From contig CABQIW010000008.1 in assembly GCA_902464295.1 (NCBI GenBank), positions 1-54,063 of the forward strand: DNA of 54,063 bases, given 5' to 3'. Below, piece by piece: positions 44,127-52,588 of this stretch (positions are counted from its first letter, which is position 1; every line of letters begins with the position of its first letter). The position numbers were made by a program, and so were the translations under genes. This stretch comes from an uncultured Eggerthella sp. (lineage in GTDB: Bacteria > Actinomycetota > Coriobacteriia > Coriobacteriales > Eggerthellaceae). A model generated the notes under the pieces. The model saw only the letters and a program-made list of their open reading frames with translations, did no database searches and was not told the origin of the DNA.

Positions 44127-45263
44127 ACGGAGGTCTATGCCGAGTTCGTCTTTGACCAGGTCGAATGCAGCATCGATGGCCTTGTCCATGTCGTAGTACT
44201 TGTAGCCACCTAAGCGACCCGCGAACACCACGTTGCCTTCGTCCTCCGCAAGTTCGCGATACTGCTCGTAGAGTGCCGTGTTGCGCTCATCGTTAATGGG
44301 ATAGTAGGGCTCATCGCCCGGCTGCCAGGTTGCGGGGTATTCGCGCGTGATGATGGAAGTGGGCTGATCGCCAAACTCGAAATGCTTGTGCTCGATGATG
44401 CGCGTGAAGGGGATCTCGCGTTCGGTGTAGTTCACCACCGCATTTCCTTGCCAGTTCGCTGAATCAACCGATTCAGTCTCGAAGCGCAGCGAGCGATACT
44501 CAAGATTACCCAGCTTGTAATCGAAATATTCGTCGATCGGGCCGCAGTAGATGATGCGATCGGCAATGCCAGAGTGCTCTTCGATGAACGTGCGGAATTC
44601 TGTGTTCAGCAGAATCTCCGTATCGCCGAACATCTTCTCGACCATAGCCGTGTAGCCGCCCATGGGAATGCCCTGGAAGCGGTCGTTGAAATAATTGTTG
44701 TCGTAAGTGAAACGCACTGGCAGGCGCGTGATGATCGATGCGGGTAGGTCCTTGCAATCACGACCCCACTGCTTTTCGGTATAGCCTTTCACAAGCTTCT
44801 CGAAGATATCGCGGCCGACGAGCGAGAGCGCTTGTTCTTCGAGGTTCTGCGGATCGGTGATCCCTTCAGCGGCCTTCTGCTGCTCGATCTTCTCGCGCGC
44901 TTCATCGGGCGTACGAATGCCCCACATCTTCGAGAAGGTGTTCATGTTGAAGGGCATGTTGTAGAGTTCGTCCTTGTAGACGGCGACCGGCGAATTGATG
45001 TAGTTGTTGAACTCGGCGAATTGATTCACGTATTCCCACACTGGCTTGAGCGACGTGTGGAAGATGTGCGCGCCATATTTATGCACGTTGATGCCATCGA
45101 TCTCTTCGGTGTAGATATTGCCGCCGATATGATCGCGGCGATCGATGACCAAGCAGGTCTTTCCGGCAGCTTTCGCCTCATGCGCGAACACGGCACTCGT
45201 GAGGCCAGCCCCCACGATAAGATAATCGTAATGGGAAAGCGATGGTTGCAAAACTACCGTCAT
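44124..45263 (-). CDS. glf: UDP-galactopyranose mutase
   Basis: 379 aa. FAD-binding Rossmann motif VGAGLTSAVFAHEAKAAGK, then RRDHIGGNIYTEEIDGINVHKYGAHIFHTS, and the substrate region KGYTEKQWGRDCKDLP and RLPVRFTYDNNYFNDRFQG. It interconverts UDP-galactopyranose and UDP-galactofuranose, so this organism probably carries galactofuranose in a surface glycan. The partner galactofuranosyltransferase is not evident, though the GT2 at 40784-41896 is a candidate. Confidence 0.96.
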   Translation of the reverse strand: MTVVLQPSLSHYDYLIVGAGLTSAVFAHEAKAAGKTCLVIDRRDHIGGNIYTEEIDGINVHKYGAHIFHTSLKPVWEYVNQFAEFNNYINSPVAVYKDELYNMPFNMNTFSKMWGIRTPDEAREKIEQQKAAEGITDPQNLEEQALSLVGRDIFEKLVKGYTEKQWGRDCKDLPASIITRLPVRFTYDNNYFNDRFQGIPMGGYTAMVEKMFGDTEILLNTEFRTFIEEHSGIADRIIYCGPIDEYFDYKLGNLEYRSLRFETESVDSANWQGNAVVNYTEREIPFTRIIEHKHFEFGDQPTSIITREYPATWQPGDEPYYPINDERNTALYEQYRELAEDEGNVVFAGRLGGYKYYDMDKAIDAAFDLVKDELGIDLR

Positions 45264-45352
45264 AGGAGAATCCTCTCTTCATGTTCGTGCGCTGGAGGCT
45301 TCCTTCTGCCTGCCTTCGTTTACGCGCTTTCCCTATCATAATCGAAAGCGTT

Positions 45353-45380
45353 TCATACACGCTGAGCGAAGTGGTTCAAG
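45353..45380 (-). promoter_or_regulatory. Probable glf promoter
   Basis: On the minus strand TTGAAC (45380-45375), 16-bp spacer, TATGAA (45358-45353), about 90 bp before the start codon. Confidence 0.4.
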
Positions 45381-45473
45381 GGCGCTTTATGCTCGTGCGG
45401 AGCACGGGGCAGAGCGGCGCGTTACACCTAAGCGACAAAATAGCTGCCTGGCGCTTCTACCGCCACCGCGCGT

Positions 45474-45501
45474 TACCATGATGAGACGAACGAATATGCT
45501 A
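45474..45501 (+). promoter_or_regulatory. Possible promoter of the MoaE-like gene
   Basis: TTACCA, 16-bp spacer, TATGCT, ending about 20 bp before the start codon. Moderate match only. Confidence 0.3.
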
Positions 45502-45521
45502 CGAATAAACAAGGAGGAACT

Positions 45522-45938
45522 ATGGCGATCGAAGAACCCGATATGAACGCGTGGCTTGCGCAGGCCAAAGAAAGCGAGCAGGCACCTAATATTGGGATGT
45601 TCTTGATCCATAACGGCATCGTACGCGCCACCCCGCGTCATGCGGTGCGCGCAGAAGCTGCGCGTCCTGCCGAGGCACCTGAGCGCGATGCGCGCGTGGT
45701 CGCTGTAGACTTCTCCTACGACAAAGCAGGGCTTGAAGCGGCACTCAAAGAGGCGCTTAGCTGGGAAGGTGTCTATTACGTGCAAGCGTGGCTCAACGAA
45801 GGGCGCGTTGAAGTGGGCGAATCGCTCATGTACGTGCTGATTGGAGCTGATATTCGTCCACATGCTATCTCTGCGCTCGAGAAGCTCGTCGGACACATCA
45901 AGTCGCAGCTGGTGGAGGAACGCGAACTCTATGCTTAG
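45522..45938 (+). CDS. Divergent MoaE-like molybdopterin synthase large subunit
   Basis: 138 aa with a strong AAGGAGG SD. After a polar N-terminus, GMFLIHNGIVRATPRHAV, then VDFSYDKAGLEAAL, WLNEGRVEVGESLMYVLIGADIRPHAI and LVGHIKSQLVEERELY follow the MoaE order (GxxxxFxGxVR, the VGE strand, the HR-like turn, the lysine helix). The canonical PxWKxE ending is replaced, so only one of the two usual lysines is obvious. It should join dithiolene sulfurs into molybdopterin with a MoaD partner not seen here. Its position before mobBA and the Mo enzyme supports this. It could also be a regulatory paralogue. Confidence 0.6.
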   Translation: MAIEEPDMNAWLAQAKESEQAPNIGMFLIHNGIVRATPRHAVRAEAARPAEAPERDARVVAVDFSYDKAGLEAALKEALSWEGVYYVQAWLNEGRVEVGESLMYVLIGADIRPHAISALEKLVGHIKSQLVEERELYA

Positions 45939-46004
45939 CGCGCAGCGATGCAGGCAGGTGCGGGACATGCAACCGTGCGCAGGAGAAGTTGCGCTACAAT
46001 TAGC

Positions 46005-46021
46005 CGTTAGCTACGCTAACC
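46005..46021. promoter_or_regulatory. Small dyad before mobBA
   Basis: Perfect inverted repeat GTTAGC-TAC-GCTAAC just downstream of a TACAAT -10-like hexamer and about 25 bp before the mobBA start. A regulator site is possible; no match to a named operator is claimed. Confidence 0.3.
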
Positions 46022-46043
46022 ACTCCTACAGAAAAGAACGCGC

Positions 46044-47327
46044 ATGAGAAATACTCGCTTGGATAACTGCATTGCCTTCATCGGTCGTAAGAACTCTGGT
46101 AAGACCACGCTCGTTGAAGCGCTTATTTCGGAGCTCGCTGCGCGTGGCATTTCCGTGTCTTCGATCAAGCATCATAGCCACGATGATTTCGAGATCGATA
46201 TCCCTGGTAAGGATTCCTATCGCCATCATGCAGCAGGTGCCGTTGCTACCGCTATCAGTAGCGTGAAACGCTTTGCGGTCATAGAAGATCTTATACCATC
46301 CGATTCTGAGTCCGAAGAAGACCTGACCAACATCGAAGCTCTACTTCGCACACCTACGCAAAAAACGACGGATGCCTATGAGCAATGCGTGCGTGCGATC
46401 GGAATGCTACCTGCGTCGAATCTAGTCGTGATCGAAGGGTTCAAACGCTCAGGACTGCCCGCTGTAGAACTTCTCCGCTCTGACAATCCTCGCGATGTTG
46501 AGGCAGCTCCCGCACTTATTGCGCGTATCAACGAATACGCCTTAAACGGCAAAACAACAAATGATGCTGAAGGCGCGCTTCCCGCTGCAGTAGTAACCGA
46601 TATGGCTGAAGTAGCAGCTGCAGCGCTTACTGCAAATTTGCCTGTGTTCAATTTCTACGATATCTCACAGATATCCACCTGGCTTATCGATACCTATGCG
46701 AAGCCGCTCTATTCTGTGGTTATTCAGAGCGGCGGCGAGTCAAGACGCATGCGTCAATCGAAGGCGCTTGTGCCCTTCCACGGCAGACCGCTCATCGAGC
46801 ACATGATCGGTAGACTTGCACCTTTAGCGAGTGAACTGATCGTAACCACTAACGAACCCGAAGAACTCACTTATCTACAGGTGCGTTACCCAGGACTACG
46901 ACTTGTTCCTGACAAATACGACAAACGTGGAGCGCTACCCGGATTCATCACTGCTCTTGAGGCAGCCAGCAATCCGCTCGTTGCTGTGATTGCTTGTGAT
47001 CTGGTAAATGTCTCGGTGGACCTGATCGAATATGAGGCAGAGTTGCTCGAGCAGTCGCAGCGCGCTGATCTTTTCATGCCCTTCGATGCCGTAGTGCCCA
47101 TGAGCCCCCAAGGAATCGAGCCGTTCTGCGCAGTCTATGAGCGCGAACGTTGTCTCGAAGCCGCCCAAGCTTGTTGGGATCGAAAGAAAGTACGCATGAG
47201 AAATATGATCGATACGCTGAATGTTCGCTTCATCGACGCAGAAAACGAACCTCTCTGCTACGCAAACTGTTTCCTCAATGTGAACACGCCCGAAGATCTG
47301 GCCCGCGCTGAAGGTCAAACTGCCTAA
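46044..47327 (+). CDS. MobB-MobA fusion: molybdenum cofactor guanylylation
   Basis: 427 aa. Residues 1-200 are MobB, a P-loop GTP-binding protein (FIGRKNSGKTTLVEALI, Walker A at about 14-22; LVVIEGFKRSGLPAVEL). Residues from about 222 are MobA, a nucleotidyltransferase (SVVIQSGGESRRMRQSKALVPFHGRPLIEHMI, DLVNVSVDLI, NVNTPEDLARAE). MobA attaches GMP to molybdopterin to form the bis-MGD cofactor needed by DMSO-reductase family enzymes such as the one encoded downstream. The MobA glycine loop is QSGGESRRM rather than LAGGxSxRMG. Confidence 0.88.
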   Translation: MRNTRLDNCIAFIGRKNSGKTTLVEALISELAARGISVSSIKHHSHDDFEIDIPGKDSYRHHAAGAVATAISSVKRFAVIEDLIPSDSESEEDLTNIEALLRTPTQKTTDAYEQCVRAIGMLPASNLVVIEGFKRSGLPAVELLRSDNPRDVEAAPALIARINEYALNGKTTNDAEGALPAAVVTDMAEVAAAALTANLPVFNFYDISQISTWLIDTYAKPLYSVVIQSGGESRRMRQSKALVPFHGRPLIEHMIGRLAPLASELIVTTNEPEELTYLQVRYPGLRLVPDKYDKRGALPGFITALEAASNPLVAVIACDLVNVSVDLIEYEAELLEQSQRADLFMPFDAVVPMSPQGIEPFCAVYERERCLEAAQACWDRKKVRMRNMIDTLNVRFIDAENEPLCYANCFLNVNTPEDLARAEGQTA

Positions 47328-47380
47328 GCTGCGCGCCAGGGATCCTATCCCAACACGAGACCCGTATCCCACCAAAAAGA

Positions 47381-47413
47381 AAAGCCGGCGAGGCAATCTC
47401 GTCGGCTTTTTTG
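47381..47413 (+). terminator. Terminator of mobBA
   Basis: 12-bp stem AAAGCCGGCGAG / CTCGTCGGCTTT (one G-T), loop GCAAT, then TTT. Confidence 0.9.
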
Positions 47414-47453
47414 CGCTCAGAGCACGCGAAGGCGCAAACGGTGCGTGACCTTC

Positions 47454-48107
47454 TTAGCGATAGAAACGCGGATAGGTCACCTCAAGTTCGCGCTCTTCTT
47501 GCAAGCCTTCAAGGCTTTTGCGGGTAAGGTTTGCGAGTCCTTCATAGAAGGACTGTTCAGCGGCCTCTTCGAGCTGCTCAAGAAAATGAGAGGACCAGGT
47601 CAGAAGATGGTCGCGCAAGAATTCATCCACGAGTTCAGGACGCTCTTCAGCGAGCCAAGCAAGCAACACGAGCATCGTTCCGATATGATCCTCTGGCTCA
47701 TCGCTCTGGCCTTTTTCGATCGCGATGCCATTCTTGCGCATCCAATCGCGCAACTGCATGGTGGAAGCGCCGAACACGACCATGTCCTTGTCGGTGTAGA
47801 CCGAACCCCAGGGCGGTGCCGGCTTCGCCAGCGGACCCACGAACAAACGACGATATTCCCACACGAGCGCATCGCTCTTCGTGCCTTCCGCAAGGCCTTC
47901 ATGCATGAGCCCAAGCGCGCGTTCGGCATCTTCGGCGGAAACGAAGGGCCAATCCTTTGCAGCTGCTTCGACATCGAGCGACGCAAGCGCTTCAAGACCG
48001 GCCGCAACAACCTGCGCGTCATGTTCAGGATCGTGCAGGAAAAGAGGACCTAAGGTCGACCCTACGAACACGATCTCCGCCCGCGCTTTATCGTCAAGTT
48101 TATCCAT
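47454..48107 (-). CDS. TorD/DmsD-type redox enzyme maturation chaperone
   Basis: 217 aa from the ATG at 48107 (MDKLDDKARAEIVF), which follows AGGAGG. The frame is open 50 codons further, through the upstream terminator, and that start is rejected. All-helical, with EYRRLFVGPLAKPAPPWGSVYTDKDMVVFG, the family's Y.RLF.GP…PPW.S.Y signature, and EPEDHIGTMLVLLAWLAEE. It binds the Tat signal of the molybdoenzyme and prevents export before the cofactor is inserted. It lies beyond the dmsABC terminator, so it may have a separate or read-through transcript. Confidence 0.88.
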   Translation of the reverse strand: MDKLDDKARAEIVFVGSTLGPLFLHDPEHDAQVVAAGLEALASLDVEAAAKDWPFVSAEDAERALGLMHEGLAEGTKSDALVWEYRRLFVGPLAKPAPPWGSVYTDKDMVVFGASTMQLRDWMRKNGIAIEKGQSDEPEDHIGTMLVLLAWLAEERPELVDEFLRDHLLTWSSHFLEQLEEAAEQSFYEGLANLTRKSLEGLQEERELEVTYPRFYR

Positions 48108-48165
48108 CATGCCTCCTGGCTTCATCAAGCGCAGCATACGCTGGCCGTACTTATTGTGCCCTATA

Positions 48166-48206
48166 CAAAGAAAGGGCTCAACCGCACGCGGCCAAGCCCT
48201 TTTTCC
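48166..48206 (-). terminator. Terminator of dmsABC (possibly bidirectional)
   Basis: Stem AAAGGGCT / AGCCCTTT with an inner CCGC/GCGG arm, T-rich on the minus strand side and followed by TTTTTCC on the plus side. Confidence 0.8.
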
Positions 48207-48220
48207 TTGGGTGTGGTTCC

Positions 48221-49081
48221 CTACAATCCTACGCCGATCTGCAAGGCATAGAAGCACATGCGCGCGAGGAAGATCGCGACAGCGACCAAAACAACACCGA
48301 CGATGACGAAGACCGTGAGCGGTGAGATCTTGATGGCTGCGAAACCGATGCCATAGCCGATGACCGTAAGGATGATGAAGAGCACGAATGCCCAGATCAT
48401 ACTACCTGCAAGTTCACCAACAGGAAGCACCAGGTTGGTCGCGGTCGAACCGATGACCCACAGCGCGATCACGCTTACCAAGCTCAGCACCGCACCCACC
48501 GTGAAGATGGCGAAGTGGACCGAGCCTGCTTTGTCCTTCACGGACGCATCGCCTGCGCCTGCCAACGTGGTGATGAGCAGACCGAGCAACGTGCCGCCGA
48601 AGAGCGTGAAGCCGATGATCGAAAGCGGTGTCCAGAAATTATTCCACGTGGGAATAGTGGGGATCGCGTACGCAAGCCCGATGAAGAGCGCCGCGATAAG
48701 ACCAAGGATGCCTGTCACCAGCGCAAAGCCCTTGCGTGCGCCGTTGTTCTTCAAACCACCAGCAAGCGCGACGATCCAATACACCGCAGCCACGATCATG
48801 AAGATACCGAATGCGGTGATCTCGTTAGCGAGCGGCGTCGAGCCGACCGTGCTCGCGATATTGAGCGCATGCCCGGGGTTCGCCAAATGGAAGAACGATG
48901 CGATGAGACCCACCAATGCCACCAAAAGCGGAATGATGGTCAAGCGATCGATCTTCTTGAGCTGATCTTTCGAAAAGTCTCCGAAGCAGAACGAGAGCGC
49001 GAGCATGAAGAACGCACCCGCACCAAGAGGCGCTAGCGTTGTGAAAAAAGTGAGTGGGAATTCATGTACTGCGAGTTCCAT
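48221..49081 (-). CDS. dmsC: DmsC-like membrane anchor subunit
   Basis: 286 aa with eight membrane helices. HEFPLTFFTTLAPLGAGAFFML and FFHLANPGHALNI are the menaquinol-binding-side signature of DmsC. It anchors the DmsAB dimer and passes electrons from menaquinol to the iron-sulfur subunit. The start is 2 bp after dmsB stop. Confidence 0.93.
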   Translation of the reverse strand: MELAVHEFPLTFFTTLAPLGAGAFFMLALSFCFGDFSKDQLKKIDRLTIIPLLVALVGLIASFFHLANPGHALNIASTVGSTPLANEITAFGIFMIVAAVYWIVALAGGLKNNGARKGFALVTGILGLIAALFIGLAYAIPTIPTWNNFWTPLSIIGFTLFGGTLLGLLITTLAGAGDASVKDKAGSVHFAIFTVGAVLSLVSVIALWVIGSTATNLVLPVGELAGSMIWAFVLFIILTVIGYGIGFAAIKISPLTVFVIVGVVLVAVAIFLARMCFYALQIGVGL

Positions 49082-49083
49082 GC

Positions 49084-49707
49084 TTACTGCACCTCCTTAG
49101 GATTAGCAACATGCGCCTTCGATGCCGCAGGGTCGAGCGCTGCTGGCGAAGGCTTTATCGTGATGTTGGGGTGCGTGTAAGACGCTGAAGGCATCGGATG
49201 AATCTCTGCCGTGTCGCCGTACTTCTTACGCAACTCGTCGATCGGACCGAAATCGAGCGCACGCAACGGGCAGGACATGACACATACCGGCTGCAAACCT
49301 TGATTGAGGCGCTCTTCGCACCCATTGCATTTGACCGAGTAGCCCAGCTCGCGACTGACCTTAGGCGCGTTGTAAGGGCATGCCATGACGCAATAGCCGC
49401 AGCCAACGCACTTGGTCTCGTCCACGAGCACCAAGCCCCGCTTGTCTTCCTTGTGCATTGCCGTAGTGGGGCAAACGCTCACGCAGGCAGGATCGTCGCA
49501 ATGATTGCACGCCATGGAAAGATGATAGAACAAGCAATCGGTGGTGTAGATATCGTCCGCTTGCTTCTCCCAGGTGCCGCCTTCAAGGTCGTACACCTTG
49601 CGGTAGGCGACATCGAGCGCGCTGTCTTTGTAGTCTTTACAGGCCATCACGCACGTTTTACATCCCGTGCAACGGGAGTTGTCATAATAAAAACCATACT
49701 GAACCAT
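49084..49707 (-). CDS. dmsB: DmsB-like four-cluster iron-sulfur subunit
   Basis: 207 aa. Four ferredoxin-type motifs: CTGCKTCVMACKDYK, CNHCDDPACVSVCPTTAM, CVGCGYCVMACPYNAP and CNGC…CVMSCPLRAL, each holding a [4Fe-4S] cluster. It carries electrons from DmsC to the molybdenum subunit. No signal peptide; it is exported together with DmsA. It lies between dmsA and dmsC with gaps of 11 and 2 bp. Confidence 0.95.
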   Translation of the reverse strand: MVQYGFYYDNSRCTGCKTCVMACKDYKDSALDVAYRKVYDLEGGTWEKQADDIYTTDCLFYHLSMACNHCDDPACVSVCPTTAMHKEDKRGLVLVDETKCVGCGYCVMACPYNAPKVSRELGYSVKCNGCEERLNQGLQPVCVMSCPLRALDFGPIDELRKKYGDTAEIHPMPSASYTHPNITIKPSPAALDPAASKAHVANPKEVQ

Positions 49708-49718
49708 GATGCACCTCC

Positions 49719-52217
49719 CTAAGCCTTAGTAACTTCAGCGATGATGGAATTGGAAGGGCCATTGCCGTGAGCCAAGGGCGAAGGCACATAGGTGGTGAGC
49801 GTGTTGATGCAGCCACCCTTGTCGAGCTTGTTGCCCTTCATGTCAGCATCGTGCCAGAAGCCCTGCGGCATAGCCACGACGCTCGGCACGATACGGCTCG
49901 TGACGTGTGCCTCGATCTCAACTTCACCTGCCGGGCTCTTCACGCGCACCTTGTCGCCATCGTGAATGCCGCGTGGATCGGCATCGAGCGGATTGATCCA
50001 CAGGCGATGGCGGTTGTAGTCCTTGAGCACTTCGAGCGAACCGAACGAAGAGTGGGTACGCGCTTTATCGTGCCAACCCGACATGTAGAGCGGGTATTCG
50101 TCGGTGACGGCGCCATAGCCTTCCACGCCGGGATCGAAGATCGGAATAGGCGAGATGACCTGCCCTTCCGTAAGGCGGCCTTCCAGCTCGCGATCCTCTG
50201 CGATCTTAGCGAGACATTCAGAATAGATCTCAATCTTGCCCGAAGGCGTGTTCCAAGGATGACCCACGGGATCTTTCACGTTCGCCTCGAACGCGATAGC
50301 CGTAGGAAGCTTACGCTTGTAAACTCCCTGCTCAAGGATGCCTTCCCAGCTGGGAAGCTCGGGGTCTGCCGCAGCACCCGCCTTGTAGAGCTCTTCGATC
50401 CATTCGTCTTGGGTCTTGCCACCCGTGAACTTATCGCGCACACCGAGCTTCTCAGCGATGTCGGCATGAACGTCGTAGATCGGACGACACTCGAAGGGCG
50501 GTTCCTGCGCCGGACCACCCACGGTGACGCCCCAGTAGTACTCGGAGTAGCCGTTAGTGGACATGTTGAGCTGCTCGGCGCGCATAGCGTCGGGGAGCAG
50601 GATGTCGCAGTATTTCGCAGAGTCGGTCATGAACGTATCGCAGCCCACGATGAACTCGCACTTGCTCTCATCGGAGAGCACCTCATAGACCTTGTTGATA
50701 TCGCCATGCTGGTTGGAGATGCAGTTGCCCGCATAGTTCCAAAGCATCTTGATGCCGTTCTTCGGTGCCTCGATCTTCGCTGCAGCTTCAGCCATCTCAG
50801 GATTCTGCGCACCCATGAACAGTGCGATCTCATCAGTTGCATCGAGCTCCTTCTGGAAGTTCGATCCTTCATCGATCGCCTTGAGCCATGAATAGCAGCT
50901 GATCTTGGCGTTCACCATGTTCATAGGAGCACCGTTCGGGTCCTCGTCTGATGACGGCAGGCTGCCAACCGGAGCTCCCGGAGGCTCTGCCTCGCGCATG
51001 CCAGAGTTCGTGCCTGGCTTGCCGAGGTTACCGGTGAGCAGGGCAAGCATGCAAACTGCACGCGTTGCTGATTCACCGTTCGAGTGGCGCTGAAGGCCCC
51101 AGCCCTGAACCACGAAGACCGCTTTCGCGTCGTGGATCTTAGCAGCGAGTTCGCGGATCTTCTCCGCGGGGACGAGCGTGATCTCTGCGGCCCATTCAGG
51201 GGTCTTCTCGACCTTGTCGTAGCCGAGACCCATGATGTAGTCGTGATAGGACTTGTTCTGGCCCTTTGCAGAAGCTGGCATCGTCTCTTCGTCGTAGCCT
51301 ACGCAATACTTGTGCAGGAAGTCGAGATCGACCCAATCGTTCGTGATGAGTTCGTGCGCGATGCCCGCAACGAGCGCCGCGTCGGTGCCGGTGCGGATCG
51401 GCAGCCATTCAGAGGGATAGCCTGCCGCGGTTTCGTTCAGACGATAATCGATGTGGATGATCTCGGGACCTGCTTCACGCACCGCGTTGTAGTCCCAGAC
51501 CACATTCGCGCCGCCCATACGGTTGTCGGCGGGGGAATTGCCGAACATCAAGACCAGGTCGGCGTTTTGTGCCTGATCGACCGATGAAGCAGAGATGTTC
51601 TCGTAAGGTGATACCCCGATGCCATACATGAACGGCATCACATATTGGTGCATGCCCGTTGAATAGTCGCCATACATGGGCAGGTAACCGCCAACGCAGT
51701 TGAGCAAACGCTCGACGCTGCGGCCAGTTGCTGAATACATGCCCGTTGCATAGTTCACATAGATGGCATCGTTTCCGTAGGTATCGATGGTGTAGCGAAT
51801 CTTGTCGGCAATGGTCTGGATCGCTTCGTCCCAGCTGATGCGCTCGAACTTTCCTTCACCGCGAGCGCCCACGCGCTTCATCGGATACTGGAGACGATCC
51901 GGATTGTTCACCCACTGACGCATGACGCGACCGCGCAAACAGGCGCGCGCTTGGAAATCGTCGTTTCCGATATCGTCGGTGGTCATGTATTGGATCTTGC
52001 CGTCTTTGGTATGCCAATGGAAAATGCAGCGTCCACCGCAGTTGACGTTACATTGGCTCCAAACGAGCTTTTCCGGCGTGTCGGCATGCGCAGGTTCAAC
52101 GTTGCTGAATACGGCTTGTGATGCCGCCATGGTTCCGCCTGCTGCAGCTAATGCGCCCAAAGCTCCGGTGGCCTTCACGAACGTACGACGTGAAACGGCC
52201 GGAAGCATATCAGACAT
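49719..52217 (-). CDS. dmsA: DmsA-like molybdopterin oxidoreductase (catalytic subunit), Tat-exported
   Basis: 832 aa from the ATG at 52217 with GGGGAG before it; the 47 codons further upstream are not conserved. Tat signal SRRTFVKATGALGALAAAGG at residues 9-28. The mature N-terminus has the CNVNCGGRC…C motif for a [4Fe-4S] cluster. The GDYSTG stretch probably gives a serine ligand to Mo, as in DMSO reductase. C-terminal molydopterin-binding domain (RLWINPLDADPRGIHDGDKVRV). Binds bis-MGD. The family in Coriobacteriia has many paralogues acting on DMSO, TMAO, catechols, drugs and other acceptors, so the substrate cannot be told. Confidence 0.92.
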   Translation of the reverse strand: MSDMLPAVSRRTFVKATGALGALAAAGGTMAASQAVFSNVEPAHADTPEKLVWSQCNVNCGGRCIFHWHTKDGKIQYMTTDDIGNDDFQARACLRGRVMRQWVNNPDRLQYPMKRVGARGEGKFERISWDEAIQTIADKIRYTIDTYGNDAIYVNYATGMYSATGRSVERLLNCVGGYLPMYGDYSTGMHQYVMPFMYGIGVSPYENISASSVDQAQNADLVLMFGNSPADNRMGGANVVWDYNAVREAGPEIIHIDYRLNETAAGYPSEWLPIRTGTDAALVAGIAHELITNDWVDLDFLHKYCVGYDEETMPASAKGQNKSYHDYIMGLGYDKVEKTPEWAAEITLVPAEKIRELAAKIHDAKAVFVVQGWGLQRHSNGESATRAVCMLALLTGNLGKPGTNSGMREAEPPGAPVGSLPSSDEDPNGAPMNMVNAKISCYSWLKAIDEGSNFQKELDATDEIALFMGAQNPEMAEAAAKIEAPKNGIKMLWNYAGNCISNQHGDINKVYEVLSDESKCEFIVGCDTFMTDSAKYCDILLPDAMRAEQLNMSTNGYSEYYWGVTVGGPAQEPPFECRPIYDVHADIAEKLGVRDKFTGGKTQDEWIEELYKAGAAADPELPSWEGILEQGVYKRKLPTAIAFEANVKDPVGHPWNTPSGKIEIYSECLAKIAEDRELEGRLTEGQVISPIPIFDPGVEGYGAVTDEYPLYMSGWHDKARTHSSFGSLEVLKDYNRHRLWINPLDADPRGIHDGDKVRVKSPAGEVEIEAHVTSRIVPSVVAMPQGFWHDADMKGNKLDKGGCINTLTTYVPSPLAHGNGPSNSIIAEVTKA

Positions 52218-52294
52218 AGCTCTCCCCTTTCTTCCCTTGTTGCGAGCAGAACACCCTTCCCCAAAGATGCGCCACTCAACCCTTCTCTTCCGAA

Positions 52295-52345
52295 GCGTTA
52301 ACCACAGCTGCGAGCACGCGAGATGTCTCGCATTTGTGGTTACGC
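52295..52345. promoter_or_regulatory. Large interrupted dyad upstream of dmsA
   Basis: Outer arms TAACCACA / TGTGGTTA, extended by GCG/CGC with one extra base, enclose inner arms TGCGAG / CTCGCA around a 12-nt centre. It lies 78-128 bp before the dmsA start on the minus strand. It may be an activator site or leader hairpin. Confidence 0.5.
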
Positions 52346-52447
52346 TCCGCCCTCTCATGCATAGAAAGGGACACCTTTAATTCTAGTGTTGTTCCTCGAT
52401 AAACTTCCGCATACGCAGTAACCATTTACCCACAGAACCGTCATTCA

Positions 52448-52467
52448 TTATTCTATTTTGAGAATAA
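52448..52467. promoter_or_regulatory. Dyad between dmsA and the polyferredoxin gene
   Basis: Perfect 7-bp arms TTATTCT / AGAATAA with a 6-bp AT-rich centre, in the divergent region (52218-52588, 371 bp). A plus-strand TACAAT lies 60 bp downstream. It may be a shared operator. Confidence 0.45.
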
Positions 52468-52588
52468 AATGCTTTACTTCGCTGAAGTGGGGCACTGCAT
52501 GCGTTTGTTTTACAATAACGAGCATCATGTCGCATAGCTTTGCTTGACATGCTAACAAGAGCGAAACCTGAACGACTTGGAAGTGAAC

